Of a DNA stretch of 64,000 nucleotides, positions 44,685 through 53,681 are shown one piece after another. The DNA is from Bradyrhizobium sp. ARR65. Its GTDB lineage: Bacteria > Pseudomonadota > Alphaproteobacteria > Rhizobiales > Xanthobacteraceae. Within the stretch, counting starts at the first letter, position 1. Every line of letters starts with the position of its first letter. The DNA is taken from positions 308,501-372,500 of the forward strand of contig NZ_AWZU01000001.1 in NCBI RefSeq assembly GCF_000472385.1, written 5' to 3'. The notes under the pieces were generated by a model. It was not told the DNA's origin, did not search any database, and saw nothing but the letters and a program-made list of their open reading frames with translations. The position numbers and the translations under genes were made by a program.

Positions 44685-44857
44685 GGCGTATCCTCTTAGG
44701 GCCAAGGTTTGAGGATCCGTCGGCAGTTTAGCCGAGCCCGTGGCTCTCACAACCGCCGACTGGCTCCCCAGTCAGCCAAAATACGAGGCCGGAGGCGTCT
44801 CGTTACAGGGGCGCGGACACGACTGCGTGAACGGAGGAGCTTCGAATTCCTGCTGCT

Positions 44858-44980
44858 GTCATTCTGGGGCGGTGCGTAAGCACCGAACTCGGATGTGCAA
44901 TTGCACATCCGAGAATCCCGAGAGTCCCCGCCGCGCAATTGCGCCTAAGCTTCGCGCTAACACGCGCCCGGGAATGACGG
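44858..44980. repeat. Family A repeat with a perfect 26-bp internal palindrome
   Basis: GTCATTCTGGGG opens and CCCGGGAATGACGG closes it. The core at 44888-44913 is a perfect palindrome with half-site CTCGGATGTGCAA. It lies between msrA and the helicase gene. Confidence 0.88.
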
Positions 44981-44986
44981 TGCGCG

Positions 44987-46102
44987 TCACACCACCACGC
45001 TCAGCCGCTTGGCCGCCCGCGTGATCCCCGTATAGAGCCAGCGCGCGCGGCTGTCCTGGAAGGCAAAACTCTCGTCGAACAGCACCACGTCGTTCCACTG
45101 CGAGCCCTGTGACTTGTGCACGGTGAGCACATAGCCGTAATCGAACTCGTCATAGGGCTTGCGCTGCTCCCACGGGATTGTCTCGATGCCGCCCTCGAAG
45201 CAATCCTGGCGCACCGAGACTTTCGTCACCTTGTGGCCGAACTCTTCGTCCGGCATCACCCGCATGGTCAGGATCTTGGAGGTCGCGCGCGGTGTCGTGC
45301 GCGACTTCACCCGCCACAGCCCGCCATTGAACAGCCCCTTCTTGCGGTTGTTGCGCAGGCAGACCAGCTTGTCGCCGGCTACGGGAAACTTGTCTTCGAT
45401 GTTCTGGCGCTGCCGCATCCGCATGTTGTACGCGCGGCGCGTGTTGTTGCGCCCGACCAGCACCTGGTCGGCTTCCATCACCCGCTCGGGATCGAGCTCC
45501 TTGCGTGACACCACCTCGCTGTCGCCAAAGCTGCCGAATTCGAGCGAGCGGCCCTCGCGCACATCCATCGACATCCGCACGATCGGATCGTCCTGCGCCT
45601 GGCGATGCACCTCGGTCAACATGGCGTCCGGCTCGGCATCCGTGAAGAAGCCGCCGCCCTGTATCGGCGGCAATTGCGCGGGGTCTCCGAGCACGAGCAG
45701 CGGACAATCGAACGATAACAGATCCCGGCCCAGATCGGCGTCGACCATGGAGCATTCGTCGATCACGATCAGCCTTGCTTTGGAGGCCGGCGCATCGTCC
45801 CAGAGCTCGAAGCTCGGCTGCTCCTCGCCGCTTTCGCGCGCGCGATAGATCAGCGAGTGAATGGTGGAGGCGCCTTCGCAGCCCTTGTTGCGCATCACCA
45901 GCGCGGCCTTGCCGGTGAAGGCCGCGAATTTCACCTCGCCGTCGACCCCTTCAGCGATATGACGCGCCAGCGTGGTCTTGCCGGTTCCGGCAAAGCCGAA
46001 CAGACGAAAGACCTGCGGCGTGCCGGCACGGCCCGGTTTCGCCTTCAGCCAATCGGCGACGGCTTTCAGCGCGGCATCCTGATGCGGGGTGAAGGTCGGC
46101 AT
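44987..46102 (-). CDS. SF1 helicase / AAA ATPase of the RecD-Dda type
   Basis: 371 residues from the ATG at 46102 (MPTFTPHQDAALKAVADWLKAK). Superfamily-1 motifs in order: LFGFAGTGKTTLARHI (I), FAAFTGKAALVM (Ia), LIVIDECSMVDADLG (II), LLVLGDPAQLPPI (III), a middle domain, YGYVLTVHKSQGSQWNDVVLF (V) and LYTGITRAAKRLSVV (VI). It lacks the long N-terminal part of RecD2, so it resembles the small phage-Dda-like helicases. It may act in DNA repair or recombination. The in-frame start at 46549 overlaps the divergent gene and was rejected. Confidence 0.88.
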   Translation of the reverse strand: MPTFTPHQDAALKAVADWLKAKPGRAGTPQVFRLFGFAGTGKTTLARHIAEGVDGEVKFAAFTGKAALVMRNKGCEGASTIHSLIYRARESGEEQPSFELWDDAPASKARLIVIDECSMVDADLGRDLLSFDCPLLVLGDPAQLPPIQGGGFFTDAEPDAMLTEVHRQAQDDPIVRMSMDVREGRSLEFGSFGDSEVVSRKELDPERVMEADQVLVGRNNTRRAYNMRMRQRQNIEDKFPVAGDKLVCLRNNRKKGLFNGGLWRVKSRTTPRATSKILTMRVMPDEEFGHKVTKVSVRQDCFEGGIETIPWEQRKPYDEFDYGYVLTVHKSQGSQWNDVVLFDESFAFQDSRARWLYTGITRAAKRLSVVV

Positions 46103-46291
46103 GGGTCTTTTGAACGGGAGCGGGCGATCGAAGCTGTAATCCAGTCGCGAGCCGCAACCTAGTGATTTCGGCAGCCGGCGCAAGCATCTTCCACGATGCG
46201 GAATTGGGCGGACGTGGCGTCGGCTGGACTTGTCACCGCCCTCCGCTACACTTCTGCGCATAACAATAAAGACGTGCGGGAGAAACCGGTC
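46103..46291. promoter_or_regulatory. Divergent promoter region, helicase / luciferase-like gene
   Basis: The 189-base gap separates two starts facing outward and so must contain both promoters. No clear -35/-10 pair or operator was identified. Confidence 0.4.
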
Positions 46292-47506
46292 ATGAAGTTC
46301 GGCATCTTCTACGAGCTGCAATTGCCGCGGCCCTGGTCCGCGGGCGACGAACTCAAACTTTATCAGGACGCGCTGACGCAGCTCGAGACCGCCGACCGGC
46401 TCGGCTATGACTATGCCTGGGTGGTCGAGCATCATTTCCTCGAGGAATACTCGCACTCGCCGTCGCCGGAATCCTTTCTCGCCGCCGCAAGCCAGCGCAC
46501 GCAAAACATCCGGCTCGGCCACGGCATCTTCCAGCTCACCACCAACCATCCGGCGCGTGTTGCAGAGCGCGTCGCCGTGCTTGACCTCCTAAGCCGCGGG
46601 CGGTGCGAATTCGGCATGGGCGAAAGCGCCTCCATCACCGAGCTCGAACCGTTCGGTCGCGACATGGAGATCAAGCGCGAGGTGTTCGAGGAAGCCGTGA
46701 CCGCGATCTTTCCCATGTTCAGGGAGGGCGGAAGCGAGCATCACGGCAAGTATTTCGACATCCCCCTGCGCAACGTGGTGCCGAAGCCGGTGCAGAAGCC
46801 GCACCCGCCGCTGTGGATGGCCTGCTCGCAACTGCCGACGATCGAGCGCGCCGGGCGATGCGGCTTTGGCGCGCTCGGCTTCCAGTTCGTCAGCGCGGAT
46901 GCGGCGCACGCCTGGGTCCATGCCTATTACAACGCGATCACGAAACGGCTGACGAAGCTCGCGGATTACGAGATCAATCCGAACATGGCGCTGGTGTCGT
47001 TCTTCATGTGCGCGAAGACCGACGAGGAAGCGCGCCGGCGTGCCGATGGCGCGACCTTCTTCCAGTTCGCGCTGCGCTACTATGGCGCCGCGCAGAACCG
47101 GCAGCGCCCGGCGCCGGGCACGGTGAACATGTGGGACGAGTACAACAAGTGGAAGCGCGATAATCCGCAGGCGCAGGAGCAGGCGTTGCGCGGCGGTCTG
47201 ATCGGCTCGCCCGAGACGATCGCGAAGAAGCTGCGCCGCTTTCGCACCTCGCACATCGACCAGGTGATCCTGCTCAACCAGGCCGGAAAGAACAGCCATG
47301 AGCACATCTGCGAATCGCTGGATCTGTTCGCCAGGGAGGTGATGCCCGAGTTCAAGAGCGATCCCGAGCACGACGCCTGGAAACAAGCCGTGCTGAGCGG
47401 CGAACTTCAGCTCGAGGAGATCGATACCGAGGCGTTCACCGATCGCTATGGTAAACTCGCGCTGAACGTCGCGCCGCAACCGCCGAAGATCGCGGTGGGA
47501 GGGTAG
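46292..47506 (+). CDS. LLM class flavin-dependent oxidoreductase
   Basis: 404 residues of the bacterial-luciferase-like TIM-barrel family. It begins MKFGIFYELQLPRPWSAGDELKLYQDAL, then has YDYAWVVEHHFLEEYSHSPSPESFLAA, IRLGHGIFQL, VAVLDLLSRGRCEFGMGES and a C-terminal RTSHIDQVILLNQAG segment. Members use reduced FMN or F420; F420 is not expected here. GGGAG precedes the ATG at 46292. It lies 430 bases upstream of the sulfonate cluster on the same strand and could share the flavin reductase, but an intervening repeat argues for separate transcription. Confidence 0.88.
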   Translation: MKFGIFYELQLPRPWSAGDELKLYQDALTQLETADRLGYDYAWVVEHHFLEEYSHSPSPESFLAAASQRTQNIRLGHGIFQLTTNHPARVAERVAVLDLLSRGRCEFGMGESASITELEPFGRDMEIKREVFEEAVTAIFPMFREGGSEHHGKYFDIPLRNVVPKPVQKPHPPLWMACSQLPTIERAGRCGFGALGFQFVSADAAHAWVHAYYNAITKRLTKLADYEINPNMALVSFFMCAKTDEEARRRADGATFFQFALRYYGAAQNRQRPAPGTVNMWDEYNKWKRDNPQAQEQALRGGLIGSPETIAKKLRRFRTSHIDQVILLNQAGKNSHEHICESLDLFAREVMPEFKSDPEHDAWKQAVLSGELQLEEIDTEAFTDRYGKLALNVAPQPPKIAVGG

Positions 47507-47545
47507 CGCTTGGCTACTTGAAGCCAAGCGAAGTTGATCTAGACC

Positions 47546-47686
47546 CGTCATCCCCGCGCAAACGGCTAGGCCGTTTGTCGCTGGAGGCGCGAACGCAGTG
47601 AGCCCCGAAGGATGGACGGCCCCGCTGGCAGCCATCCGAGCCGTCGCCCTTCGAGGCTCGCTTTCGCGAGCCCCGCAGGGTGACGG
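47546..47686. repeat. Family C repeat with an internal family D hairpin
   Basis: CCGTCATCCCCGCGC opens, then AAACGGCTAGGCCGTTT, CCCCGAAGGATGGACGGCC, GAGCCGTCGCCCTTCGAGG and finally CCGCAGGGTGACGG close it. This copy shows the two families nested. Confidence 0.8.
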
Positions 47687-47809
47687 ATCAACCTCAGAGT
47701 CCGTTCGAGCAAACGCCATCGTGCTCTCGGAAGCTTGATCCCGCACCCGCCTTCACATTTGCGTGGTGAAAGATTTTGCCTGCACGCGCTCACCTTGCGA
47801 AAACAAACG

Positions 47810-47852
47810 CGATGCCGGCTGCCCGTACGAGAGTGCGGGCATCGTTATTTTT
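47810..47852 (+). promoter_or_regulatory. Terminator-like hairpin in the leader of the sulfonate operon
   Basis: CGATGCC (47810-47816) can pair with GGCATCG (47838-47844), and alternatively TGCCCG with CGGGCA, and TTATTTTT follows. It ends 85 bases before the first ssuA start. The arrangement looks like an intrinsic terminator or attenuator. Confidence 0.5.
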
Positions 47853-47936
47853 GCGCGCCGCTCGACAGCTTTTCGCGCCCGCACCATCATTTTCGGACAT
47901 CGCATGCGAATACGCGCATGCGCGTCGGAGATGGTG

Positions 47937-48887
47937 ATGAAGCGTCGGGACTTTCTTCAACTCGCATTGGGAACCGCGGTCGCAAGCGCATTTTCGGCGC
48001 GCGCGAGCGCTGATGCGGGCCCGAAGGAGATTCGTATCGGCTATCAGAAGAATGGTGTGCTGGTCATTGCGCGTGAGCGCGCGACCTTGGAAGGACATTT
48101 TGCCCCGCAAGGCATCGCGGTGAAATGGGTCGAATTTTCGTCGGGGCCGCCGATGATGGAGGCCATGAATGTCGGCAGCATCGATTACGGTGCGGTCGGC
48201 GATTCCCCGCCGGTCTTCGCCCAGGCCGCGGGTGCGGCCATCGTCTATGCCGCGGGCCAGCCGATCACCAATGGCCAGGGCATCCTCGTCCCCAAGGATT
48301 CCCCTATCCGCACGATCGCCGATTTGAAAGGCAAGCGCATCGGCTTCACCAAGGGGTCGAGTGCGCACAACATCGTAGTGCAGACGCTGGAAAAAGCCGG
48401 CTTGACCTATGGCGATATCACGCCGGTCTATCTGGCGCCCCCCGAGGCCGGGCCCGCCTTCGCCAATAGCAGTATTGACGCTTGGGCGATCTGGGATCCC
48501 TATTTCGCGATTGGCGAGACCCGGCAGCAGGGGCGCATCCTCGTCAATGCACGCGAGATCACCAAGACCAATTCCTTCTATATCGCCAATCGCGACTTCG
48601 CGAACAAGCACAGCTTGATCCTGCAGCAGATCATAGATGTGACCGCCTCGACCGCCGGATGGGCGGAAGCGCATCGCGAGCACGTGGCGAGGAGCCTGAG
48701 CGCCGTGACGGGCATTCCGCTCGACATCCAGACCGTCGCGGCCAATCGGTCGTCCTTCGCGATCGGACCGATGACCGACGATATCATCGCAACCCAGCAG
48801 GGCGTCGCCGACCGCTTCTTCAAGCTCGGCCTGATTCCGCGGCAGATCGCGGTACGCGACATTGTCTGGCGCAATCAGCAGACGTGA
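47937..48887 (+). CDS. ssuA: Aliphatic sulfonate ABC transporter, substrate-binding protein 1
   Basis: 316 residues from the ATG at 47937 (GGAG, 6-base spacing). The N-terminus MKRRDFLQLALGTAVASAF is a twin-arginine-like signal, cut near ASA. The mature SsuA/NMT1-like fold begins IRIGYQKNGVLVIARE, followed by WVEFSSGPPMMEAMNVGSIDYGAVGDSPPVFAQAAG, which lines the sulfonate pocket, and GKRIGFTKGSSAHN. It binds alkanesulfonates in the periplasm and hands them to SsuC/SsuB. A second binding protein of about 35-40% apparent similarity follows 32 bases downstream. Confidence 0.9.
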   Translation: MKRRDFLQLALGTAVASAFSARASADAGPKEIRIGYQKNGVLVIARERATLEGHFAPQGIAVKWVEFSSGPPMMEAMNVGSIDYGAVGDSPPVFAQAAGAAIVYAAGQPITNGQGILVPKDSPIRTIADLKGKRIGFTKGSSAHNIVVQTLEKAGLTYGDITPVYLAPPEAGPAFANSSIDAWAIWDPYFAIGETRQQGRILVNAREITKTNSFYIANRDFANKHSLILQQIIDVTASTAGWAEAHREHVARSLSAVTGIPLDIQTVAANRSSFAIGPMTDDIIATQQGVADRFFKLGLIPRQIAVRDIVWRNQQT

Positions 48888-48919
48888 TCGCCAGCCCCAC
48901 AGCAACGCAAGGCAGCATC

Positions 48920-49873
48920 ATGAAGCGCTTCGTAAAACGTTGGATCACGCGCGCCGTGCTCTCGGTGAGCCTTGTCGCGGCAACCGTCAGCGCGTCCTAC
49001 GGTGAGGACAAGCTCGTTCGCATCGGCTACCAGAAATACGGCAAGCTGGTGCTTCTGAAAGGGCGCGGCACTCTGGAAGAGAAGCTCAGGCCGCTCGGCT
49101 ACCAGGTGTCGTGGACCGAGTTTCCGTCCGGCCCGCCGCTGCTTGAAGCGCTCAATGTCGGCTCGATCGATTTCGGGATCGCCGGCGAGACGCCGCCGAT
49201 CTTCGCCCAGGCTGCCGGCGCGCCGCTGGTCTACCTCGCTTATGATCCGCCGGCGCCGCGAGGCGAGGCGATCCTGGTGCCGAAGGATTCGAGCCTGAAA
49301 TCGGTTGCCTATCTTCGCGGCAAGAAGGTCGCGCTGAACAAGGGCTCGAACGTTCATTATCTCCTGGTCAAGGCGCTGGAGCATGCCGGCCTTAAATACA
49401 CCGACATCCAACCGGTGTTTCTGGCGCCGGCGGACGCGCTGGCCGCGTTCACGCGCGGCTCCGTCGATGCATGGGTGATCTGGGATCCCTATGAGGCCGC
49501 GGCCGAAGCCTCCACCGGCGCGCGAATCCTCGCCGATGGGACAGGCCTCGTCGCCAATCATCAGTTCTATTTTTCGTCGAAGAAATTCCTCGCCGAGAAC
49601 GCCAGGGCCGTCGACGTCCTGCTCGAGGCGCTCAACGAGGCCGACGACTGGACCAAGAACCATATCGACGAAGTCGCAGCGCAATTGAGCCCGTCGGTCG
49701 GTTTGCCGGCACCGGTGCTCGCGACGTCGCTCCGGCGCGAATCCTACGGCATCCGGCCGATCAATGACGAGGTGATCGCAAGCCAGCAGCGCATCGCCGA
49801 TACCTTTGTCGCGCTCGGCCTGCTGCCCAAGCCCGTCACCGTTTCCGATCTTCAGCGTAAGCAAGGTTCATGA
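48920..49873 (+). CDS. ssuA: Aliphatic sulfonate ABC transporter, substrate-binding protein 2
   Basis: 317 residues from the ATG at 48920. The signal peptide is of the Sec type ([17 protein letters not shown]), unlike the RR type of the previous gene. The mature part has [57 protein letters not shown] and [21 protein letters not shown]. It is a clear paralogue of the upstream gene. The stop overlaps the ssuD start in an ATGA arrangement, so translation is coupled. Having two binding proteins suggests a broadened sulfonate range. Confidence 0.92.
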   Translation: MKRFVKRWITRAVLSVSLVAATVSASYGEDKLVRIGYQKYGKLVLLKGRGTLEEKLRPLGYQVSWTEFPSGPPLLEALNVGSIDFGIAGETPPIFAQAAGAPLVYLAYDPPAPRGEAILVPKDSSLKSVAYLRGKKVALNKGSNVHYLLVKALEHAGLKYTDIQPVFLAPADALAAFTRGSVDAWVIWDPYEAAAEASTGARILADGTGLVANHQFYFSSKKFLAENARAVDVLLEALNEADDWTKNHIDEVAAQLSPSVGLPAPVLATSLRRESYGIRPINDEVIASQQRIADTFVALGLLPKPVTVSDLQRKQGS

Positions 49874-51048
49874 TTATGCCTGCCCAAAAGCCTTCCAAGG
49901 CCAACATCCTCTGGTTTCTCCCGACCCACGGCGATGGCCGCTATCTTGGTACCACGAGCGGCGGCCGCGAGGTCAACTTCAACTATCTGCGCCAGATCGC
50001 CCAGGCGGCGGACCAACTCGGCTATTACGGCGTGCTGCTGCCGACGGGGCGAAGCTGCGAGGATTCCTGGATCGTCGCCTCCGCGGTCGCGCCATTCACC
50101 GAGCGCCTGCGCTATCTCGTGGCGGTCCGGCCGGGGCTGCAATCGCCAAGCGTTGCGGCGCGAATGACCGCAACGCTCGACCGCATCTCCAACGGGCGGC
50201 TTCTGATCAACGTCGTCACCGGGGGTGATCCCGTCGAGAACAAGGGCGACGGCATCTTTCTTGCGCATGACGAACGCTACGCGGTCACCCGCGAATTCCT
50301 GCAGGTCTATGGTGACCTGCTCGCAGGCCAAACGGTCAATTTCGAAGGCAAGCACATCCGCATCCAGGATGGGCGGCTGTTGTTCCATCCGCTGCAGTCG
50401 CCGCGCCCGCCGCTTTATTTTGGCGGATCGTCCGACGCCGGCATCGATGTCGCGGTCGATACGGTCGACAAATACCTGACCTGGGGCGAGCCGCCGGCGC
50501 AGGTTGCGGACAAGATCGCCCGGGTGAAGGCCGTGGCGGAGAACCGCGGACGCAAGCTCTCTTTCGGCATTCGCCTGCATGTGATCGTGCGCGAAACCAA
50601 TGCGGAAGCCTGGGCGGCCGCGGACGACCTGATCAAATATGTCACCGACGAGACGATCGCATCCGCGCAGAAGATCTTCTCGCGGATGGATTCGGTCGGC
50701 CAGCAACGCATGGCGCAATTGCACGGCGGCCGGCGCGACAAGCTCGAGATCAGCCCGAACCTTTGGGCCGGCGTCGGGCTCGTGCGCGGCGGAGCCGGTA
50801 CCGCGCTGGTGGGCGATGCCGAGACGGTCGCGGCGCGGATCAGGGAGTATCAAGACATCGGCATCGATACTTTCATCCTGTCCGGCTATCCGCATCTGGA
50901 GGAGGCCTATCGTTTCGCGGAATTGGTGTTCCCACGGCTCGCCCTGGAGGAGGGCGGCAATGTCACGCCGCTTCGTGTCAACACCGGTCCGTTCGGCGAG
51001 ACTATCGGCAACGAGTACCGGCCGGCTGTAGGGGCATCGCAGTCATGA
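49870..51048 (+). CDS. ssuD: FMNH2-dependent alkanesulfonate monooxygenase
   Basis: 392 residues. The start [23 protein letters not shown] and [20 protein letters not shown] carry His20 and Cys63, which correspond to His11 and Cys54 of E. coli SsuD by a constant shift of 9. [12 protein letters not shown] has the R-x-H pair, and [14 protein letters not shown] the Tyr-Pro-His that lines the flavin site. It cleaves C1-C14 alkanesulfonates to aldehyde and sulfite using FMNH2 and O2 in the cytosol. ATGA overlaps with ssuA2 before and ssuC after show a tightly coupled operon. Confidence 0.95.
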   Translation: MIMPAQKPSKANILWFLPTHGDGRYLGTTSGGREVNFNYLRQIAQAADQLGYYGVLLPTGRSCEDSWIVASAVAPFTERLRYLVAVRPGLQSPSVAARMTATLDRISNGRLLINVVTGGDPVENKGDGIFLAHDERYAVTREFLQVYGDLLAGQTVNFEGKHIRIQDGRLLFHPLQSPRPPLYFGGSSDAGIDVAVDTVDKYLTWGEPPAQVADKIARVKAVAENRGRKLSFGIRLHVIVRETNAEAWAAADDLIKYVTDETIASAQKIFSRMDSVGQQRMAQLHGGRRDKLEISPNLWAGVGLVRGGAGTALVGDAETVAARIREYQDIGIDTFILSGYPHLEEAYRFAELVFPRLALEEGGNVTPLRVNTGPFGETIGNEYRPAVGASQS

Positions 51049-51851
51049 GCCTGATCGACAGTCTCCCGCGCGTGCGCGCACTCAGGCTGCCGCGCGCTGA
51101 CGGTTTTGTTCAATGGATCGTGCCGCTGGCGATTCTCGTCATTTGGCAGGCGGCGTGCAGTGCCGGCCTCGTGCCGACCCGCGTGCTGCCGGCCCCGAGC
51201 GATGTGGCCTTGGCGGGATGGAAGCTCGCGCGCTCCGGCGAGCTCGCGACCAACATCTGGGTCAGCTTCTGGCGCGCGGCCATCGGCTTTGTGATCGGCG
51301 GCGGCATCGGCTTTGCCTTTGGGCTGGCGAACGGCCTCTCGCAGCTCTCGAGCAAATTGAGCGACACGACCTTGCAGATGGTGCGCAACGTGCCGCATCT
51401 GGCGTTGATCCCGCTCGTGATCCTCTGGTTCGGCATCGACGAGACGGCGAAGATATTCCTGGTCGCGCTCGGCGTCTTCTTCCCGATCTACATCAACACG
51501 CTGCACGGCATCCGCACCGTCGATCCGCAGCTCATCGAGATGGGGCGCATCTACGGCATGTCGGATCGCGAATTGTTCACCCGCGTGATCTTCCCGGGCG
51601 CGCTGCCCTCGATCTTCGTCGGCATCCGCTTCGCACTCGGCATCATGTGGCTGACCCTGATCGTGGCGGAAACCATCGCCGCCTCCTCAGGACTCGGCTA
51701 CATGGCGATGCAGGCGCGCGAGTTCATGCAGATCGACGTCGTCGTGCTGAGCATCCTGATCTACGCGGCTCTCGGCAAGCTCGCCGACAGCGCCTCGCGC
51801 CTGCTCGAGCGCTTGACGCTGTCCTGGCATCCGGCCTTCCAGAAACATTGA
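51045..51851 (+). CDS. ssuC: Aliphatic sulfonate ABC transporter permease
   Basis: 268 residues from the ATG at 51045, which overlaps the ssuD stop. Six membrane helices are predicted; the first is [19 protein letters not shown]. The BPD transport loop, [21 protein letters not shown], has the EAA-like sequence that contacts Ssu[25 protein letters not shown] is typical of the SsuC/TauC group. A longer frame upstream lies within ssuD and is not used. It forms the channel for the sulfonates delivered by the two SsuA proteins. Confidence 0.94.
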   Translation: MSLIDSLPRVRALRLPRADGFVQWIVPLAILVIWQAACSAGLVPTRVLPAPSDVALAGWKLARSGELATNIWVSFWRAAIGFVIGGGIGFAFGLANGLSQLSSKLSDTTLQMVRNVPHLALIPLVILWFGIDETAKIFLVALGVFFPIYINTLHGIRTVDPQLIEMGRIYGMSDRELFTRVIFPGALPSIFVGIRFALGIMWLTLIVAETIAASSGLGYMAMQAREFMQIDVVVLSILIYAALGKLADSASRLLERLTLSWHPAFQKH

Positions 51852-51861
51852 GAAAGTCCCC

Positions 51862-52722
51862 ATGCAGGAAGCTCTACAATTTCGCGCTCCCGCTGAACCC
51901 TTGGATCGCACCGATCTGGTCGAGCAGGCGAGAGTCCTGCGGCACCCGCCGCATGGCTCGCGGCGCGGTCTGCCCCTGACCATCCGCGGCTTGCGCAAGT
52001 CATTCGGCGATCATGAGGTGCTGCGCGGCATCGACGTGCATATTCCCGCCGGGCAGTTCGTCGCCATTGTCGGCCGCAGCGGCTGCGGCAAGAGCACGCT
52101 GCTGCGGCTGATCGCGGGGCTGGAGAAAATCGACGCCGGCACCATCAGCTTCGGTGAGGCCGCGCGGCGCGAAGAGATTCGGGTGATGTTCCAGGAGCCG
52201 CGGCTGTTGCCCTGGGCACGGGTGCTCGCCAATGTCGAGGTCGGCCTCGGGCGCGAACGCAAAACGGCCGCCGCGCAAGCGCGGGCGGAACAGGCGCTCG
52301 CCGAAGTGGGGCTCGCGGAGAAGGGTGGCCAGTGGCCTGCGGTGCTGTCCGGCGGCCAGAAGCAGCGTGTCGCGTTGGCCCGGGCGCTGGTCGGTGATCC
52401 GCGCGTGCTCGCTTTCGACGAGCCGCTCGGCGCCCTCGATGCGCTGACGCGCATCTCGATGCAGCGGCTGCTGGAGCGGGTCTGGCGCGACCAGGGCTTT
52501 ACCGCGATCCTAGTGACGCACGACGTCTCGGAGGCGGTGGCGCTCGCCGATCGCGTGCTGGTGATCGAGGACGGGCGGATCGCGCATGATATCGACGTAA
52601 ACATGCACCGGCCGCGGCAACGCGGCTCTGCCGATCTGGCACGGCTCGAGGGCTCGATCCTGCGCGAGCTGCTCAAAAAAAGCGGCGATGAACAGTCCGC
52701 AGAGGATCAGTCTGTCTTGTGA
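51862..52722 (+). CDS. ssuB: Aliphatic sulfonate ABC transporter ATP-binding protein
   Basis: 286 residues. Walker A is [10 protein letters not shown], followed by the Q-loop in [11 protein letters not shown], the signature [15 protein letters not shown], Walker B with [15 protein letters not shown] and the switch His in [11 protein letters not shown]. The N-terminal ~40 residues before [11 protein letters not shown] are longer than in E. coli SsuB, as in other rhizobial forms. Two copies with SsuC form the importer. The gene starts 10 bases after ssuC and is followed 7 bases later by the flavin reductase. Confidence 0.95.
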   Translation: MQEALQFRAPAEPLDRTDLVEQARVLRHPPHGSRRGLPLTIRGLRKSFGDHEVLRGIDVHIPAGQFVAIVGRSGCGKSTLLRLIAGLEKIDAGTISFGEAARREEIRVMFQEPRLLPWARVLANVEVGLGRERKTAAAQARAEQALAEVGLAEKGGQWPAVLSGGQKQRVALARALVGDPRVLAFDEPLGALDALTRISMQRLLERVWRDQGFTAILVTHDVSEAVALADRVLVIEDGRIAHDIDVNMHRPRQRGSADLARLEGSILRELLKKSGDEQSAEDQSVL

Positions 52723-52729
52723 GAATGCG

Positions 52730-53308
52730 ATGAGCTCTGCCCAAATCATCAAGCTCGACCGCGAGGTCCACGCGCACGATTTCCGCACCGCGATGCGCCA
52801 TCTCGTGGGAGGAGTCAGCGTGATCACGGTCGGGCAGGGAGCGGACGTGACCGGCATGACCGTTACCTCGGTGTCCTCGCTGTCGGTCGATCCGCCTTCG
52901 CTGATCGTTGCCGTCAACCGTGCGGCCTCGTCATGGCCGCTGCTCAAGCGGTACGGCTTCTTCGGCGTCAATATCCTCGCAGCCGATCAAACCGACATTG
53001 CCGAGCGATTTTCCGGCAAAGGCGGTCTGAAAGGCGCGGAACGTTTCGCCGGCGCCCGATGGGTGGCGCGCGCGCCGGGCGCGCCCCTGTTGGTCGGAGC
53101 ACTGGCGGCGCTCGACTGCGAGGTTGAGGACATCATTGAGCGGCATTCCCACGGGATCGTCATCGGGCGCGTGCGTGACCTGCAGGTCGCCCCGCGAGGC
53201 TCGGCGCTCGCCTATTGGCACGGCGATTACGTTGCGATCGACCGCGACGAGGACATCGCCAAGCTTGCCGAAGTGAGCATCCCCGCGCCGCGACTGGGCA
53301 AGAGCTAG
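52730..53308 (+). CDS. Flavin reductase (FMN-binding split-barrel family)
   Basis: 192 residues from the ATG at 52730. Features of the flavin_reduct family: DFRTAMRHLVGGVSVITV, GMTVTSVSSLSVDPPSLIVAVN, FFGVNILAADQTDIAERFSGK and LDCEVEDIIERHSHGIVIGRV. It is the likely source of FMNH2 for SsuD, replacing the unrelated flavodoxin-fold SsuE of E. coli. Being the last gene of the cluster it may also serve the LLM oxidoreductase upstream. The in-frame ATG at 52688 overlaps ssuB and was not used. Confidence 0.9.
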   Translation: MSSAQIIKLDREVHAHDFRTAMRHLVGGVSVITVGQGADVTGMTVTSVSSLSVDPPSLIVAVNRAASSWPLLKRYGFFGVNILAADQTDIAERFSGKGGLKGAERFAGARWVARAPGAPLLVGALAALDCEVEDIIERHSHGIVIGRVRDLQVAPRGSALAYWHGDYVAIDRDEDIAKLAEVSIPAPRLGKS

Positions 53309-53329
53309 CGGCAGATATGCGTTCGGTTC

Positions 53330-53351
53330 GCCTCTCCTCGTGGGGGAGAGA
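53330..53351. repeat. Short family E-like palindrome after the flavin reductase
   Basis: CCTCTCCTCGTGGGGGAGAG forms a small hairpin 21 bases after the stop and could end the sulfonate operon transcript. Confidence 0.55.
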
Positions 53352-53414
53352 TGAGCCGGCTCTAGCCTTTCGTCAATCCGCCCTCTAAAAGCGCCTCATG
53401 AACTCCCGGTGGAG

Positions 53415-53573
53415 ATGATGAAGCGCATTGCGACTTGGGCATTTTACGTCGTCGGCACGCTCGCGATACTTTATCTCGCGCTCTACGCCTATGCCGTCTT
53501 GACCGGGCGTCAGCTCGAGCCAGGCGCTCCCATTCACATTTTCCGGAATCCCGACGCGCCAAGCTATTCGTGA
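53415..53573 (+). CDS. Small single-pass membrane protein (52 aa)
   Basis: GGTGGAG directly precedes two in-frame ATGs at 53415 and 53418; the second has better spacing and gives 51 residues. The product begins MKRIATWAFYVVGTLAILYL, a membrane helix of about 22 residues, then YAYAVLTGRQLEPGAPIHIF and a short tail ending APSYS. Shape and codon use are those of a real small membrane protein. No named family is recognised. It lies between the sulfonate operon and the P450 gene. Confidence 0.7.
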   Translation: MMKRIATWAFYVVGTLAILYLALYAYAVLTGRQLEPGAPIHIFRNPDAPSYS

Positions 53574-53681
53574 TCCGGCCGCGCGGCATATTCGCCCGGA
53601 TCGTGGTCGGGGCGTGACTTCCCTCAGCGGCCACAAGGCTGCTATGCTTTGAGGACGAAAAGAGAAGCGTGGGAGAGCGCC

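Larger units (their letters stand above)
47507..47936. other. Gap between the LLM gene and the sulfonate cluster
   Basis: It contains a family C repeat and a leader hairpin (both listed). The remaining bases, about 47700-47800, must hold the promoter of the sulfonate operon; no consensus CysB/Cbl-type site was recognised. Confidence 0.5.

Noticed and set aside
46103..46549. N-terminal extension of the helicase frame
   Set aside because: It crosses the divergent start of the LLM gene and adds residues unlike any helicase; ATG 46102 gives the normal start.
50763..51044. Long upstream extension of the ssuC frame
   Set aside because: It overlaps ssuD entirely. The ATG at 51045 with the ATGA overlap gives the normal SsuC start.
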